From contig JACNJI010000360.1 of assembly GCA_014382645.1 (NCBI GenBank), positions 1-7,328 of the forward strand: 7,328 bases of DNA, written 5' to 3'. Both the position numbers and the translations under genes were made by a program. Below are positions 7,224-7,328 of the stretch, piece by piece; position 1 is the stretch's first letter; every line of letters begins with the position of its first letter. Source of the stretch: Verrucomicrobiota bacterium (GTDB lineage: Bacteria; Verrucomicrobiota; Verrucomicrobiia; Opitutales; Seribacteraceae). A model generated the notes under the pieces. It saw only the letters and a list, made by a program, of their open reading frames with translations, did not search any database and was not told the origin of the DNA.

Positions 7224-7247
7224 CATGAGTCCTCCCCCCGCCCAGCT
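7205..7247. repeat. Strong G/C-rich inverted repeat (hairpin)
   Basis: The arm at 7205-7219 (GGCTGGGTGGGGGGG) pairs with 7233-7247 around a 13-base loop. The 15 pairs include three G-T wobbles (7205/7247, 7212/7240, 7219/7233) and no mismatch. GAGG at 7197-7200 can add four pairs with CCTC at 7248-7251 across a small bulge. It lies where the OppF-like frame loses homology. It lacks the T-tract of an intrinsic terminator and sits inside what should be coding sequence, so a terminator role is not supported. It could be a real secondary structure at a breakpoint or a sequencing or assembly trap. Confidence 0.65.
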
Positions 7248-7265
7248 CCTCGCCTTTCTCGCCGT

Positions 7266-7328
7266 CTTCGCCCTCGCCGCGCTTTCACGCTTGCTCAGCG
7301 TCACGACGTCACTTCGCCCTCGCCGCGC
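7266..7328. repeat. 17-bp direct repeat with 46-base period, ending at the window edge
   Basis: CTTCGCCCTCGCCGCGC occurs at 7266-7282 and again, identically, at 7312-7328, where the sequence ends. The offset of 46 bases makes this look like one full unit plus the start of the next in a tandem array. A smaller internal repeat, CGTCAC at 7299-7304 and 7307-7312, lies in the spacer. The stretch 7231-7328 is about 71% G+C (70 of 98 counted by hand). Nothing coding is recognisable; an ATG at 7225 opens a frame to the edge that resembles no family I know. Confidence 0.7.

Noticed and set aside
7205..7251. Intrinsic terminator for the operon
   Set aside because: The stem is strong but has no following T-tract and it interrupts the start of an OppF gene rather than following a complete gene.
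7225..7328. New gene starting at ATG 7225
   Set aside because: The frame stays open to the edge and begins with a Pro/Leu/Ala-rich stretch, but it lies in repeat-bearing G+C-rich sequence of doubtful assembly and has no ribosome-binding site or family match.

Overview
The window holds most of one peptide-type ABC importer locus from a Gram-negative bacterium. Both binding proteins carry lipoprotein signals. The permeases and binding protein resemble the YejA/YejB/YejE branch (peptide and microcin-C-type uptake) rather than plain OppABC. The enlarged permeases, the separate ATPase genes and the moderate G+C suggest an environmental lineage, perhaps Verrucomicrobiota, but no marker gene settles this and it is a low-confidence guess.

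Layout. Positions 1-942, minus strand: the N-terminal part of an OppA-type peptide-binding lipoprotein whose C-terminal part lies beyond the left edge. Positions 943-1088: a short divergent intergenic region that should hold promoters for both directions. Positions 1089-7121, plus strand: four tightly packed genes encoding a YejB-like permease, a YejE-like permease, a YejA-like binding lipoprotein and an OppD-type ATPase. Gaps are 7 and 4 nt, then an 8-nt overlap, so this is almost certainly one operon. At 7128 a fifth gene, an OppF-type ATPase, begins 6 nt after oppD, but its reading frame departs from the family after about 25 codons. The last ~125 bases are G+C-rich, with a strong G/C hairpin and a 17-bp direct repeat that ends exactly at the window edge. 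This looks like a rearrangement or, more likely, a contig-end assembly problem.

How the genes work together: the YejA-like lipoprotein captures the substrate in the periplasm, the two permeases form the channel, and the OppD/OppF pair would supply ATP hydrolysis. The divergent OppA-type gene may be a second binding protein sharing this importer, or the first gene of a separate system to the left.

What stands out is that every membrane or periplasmic component is larger than its usual relative. Both permeases have an extra periplasmic segment of roughly 100 residues, the YejE-like one also has an N-terminal membrane extension, and the YejA-like protein has an N-terminal coiled coil. No RNA genes, CRISPR arrays or recognisable mobile elements were seen.
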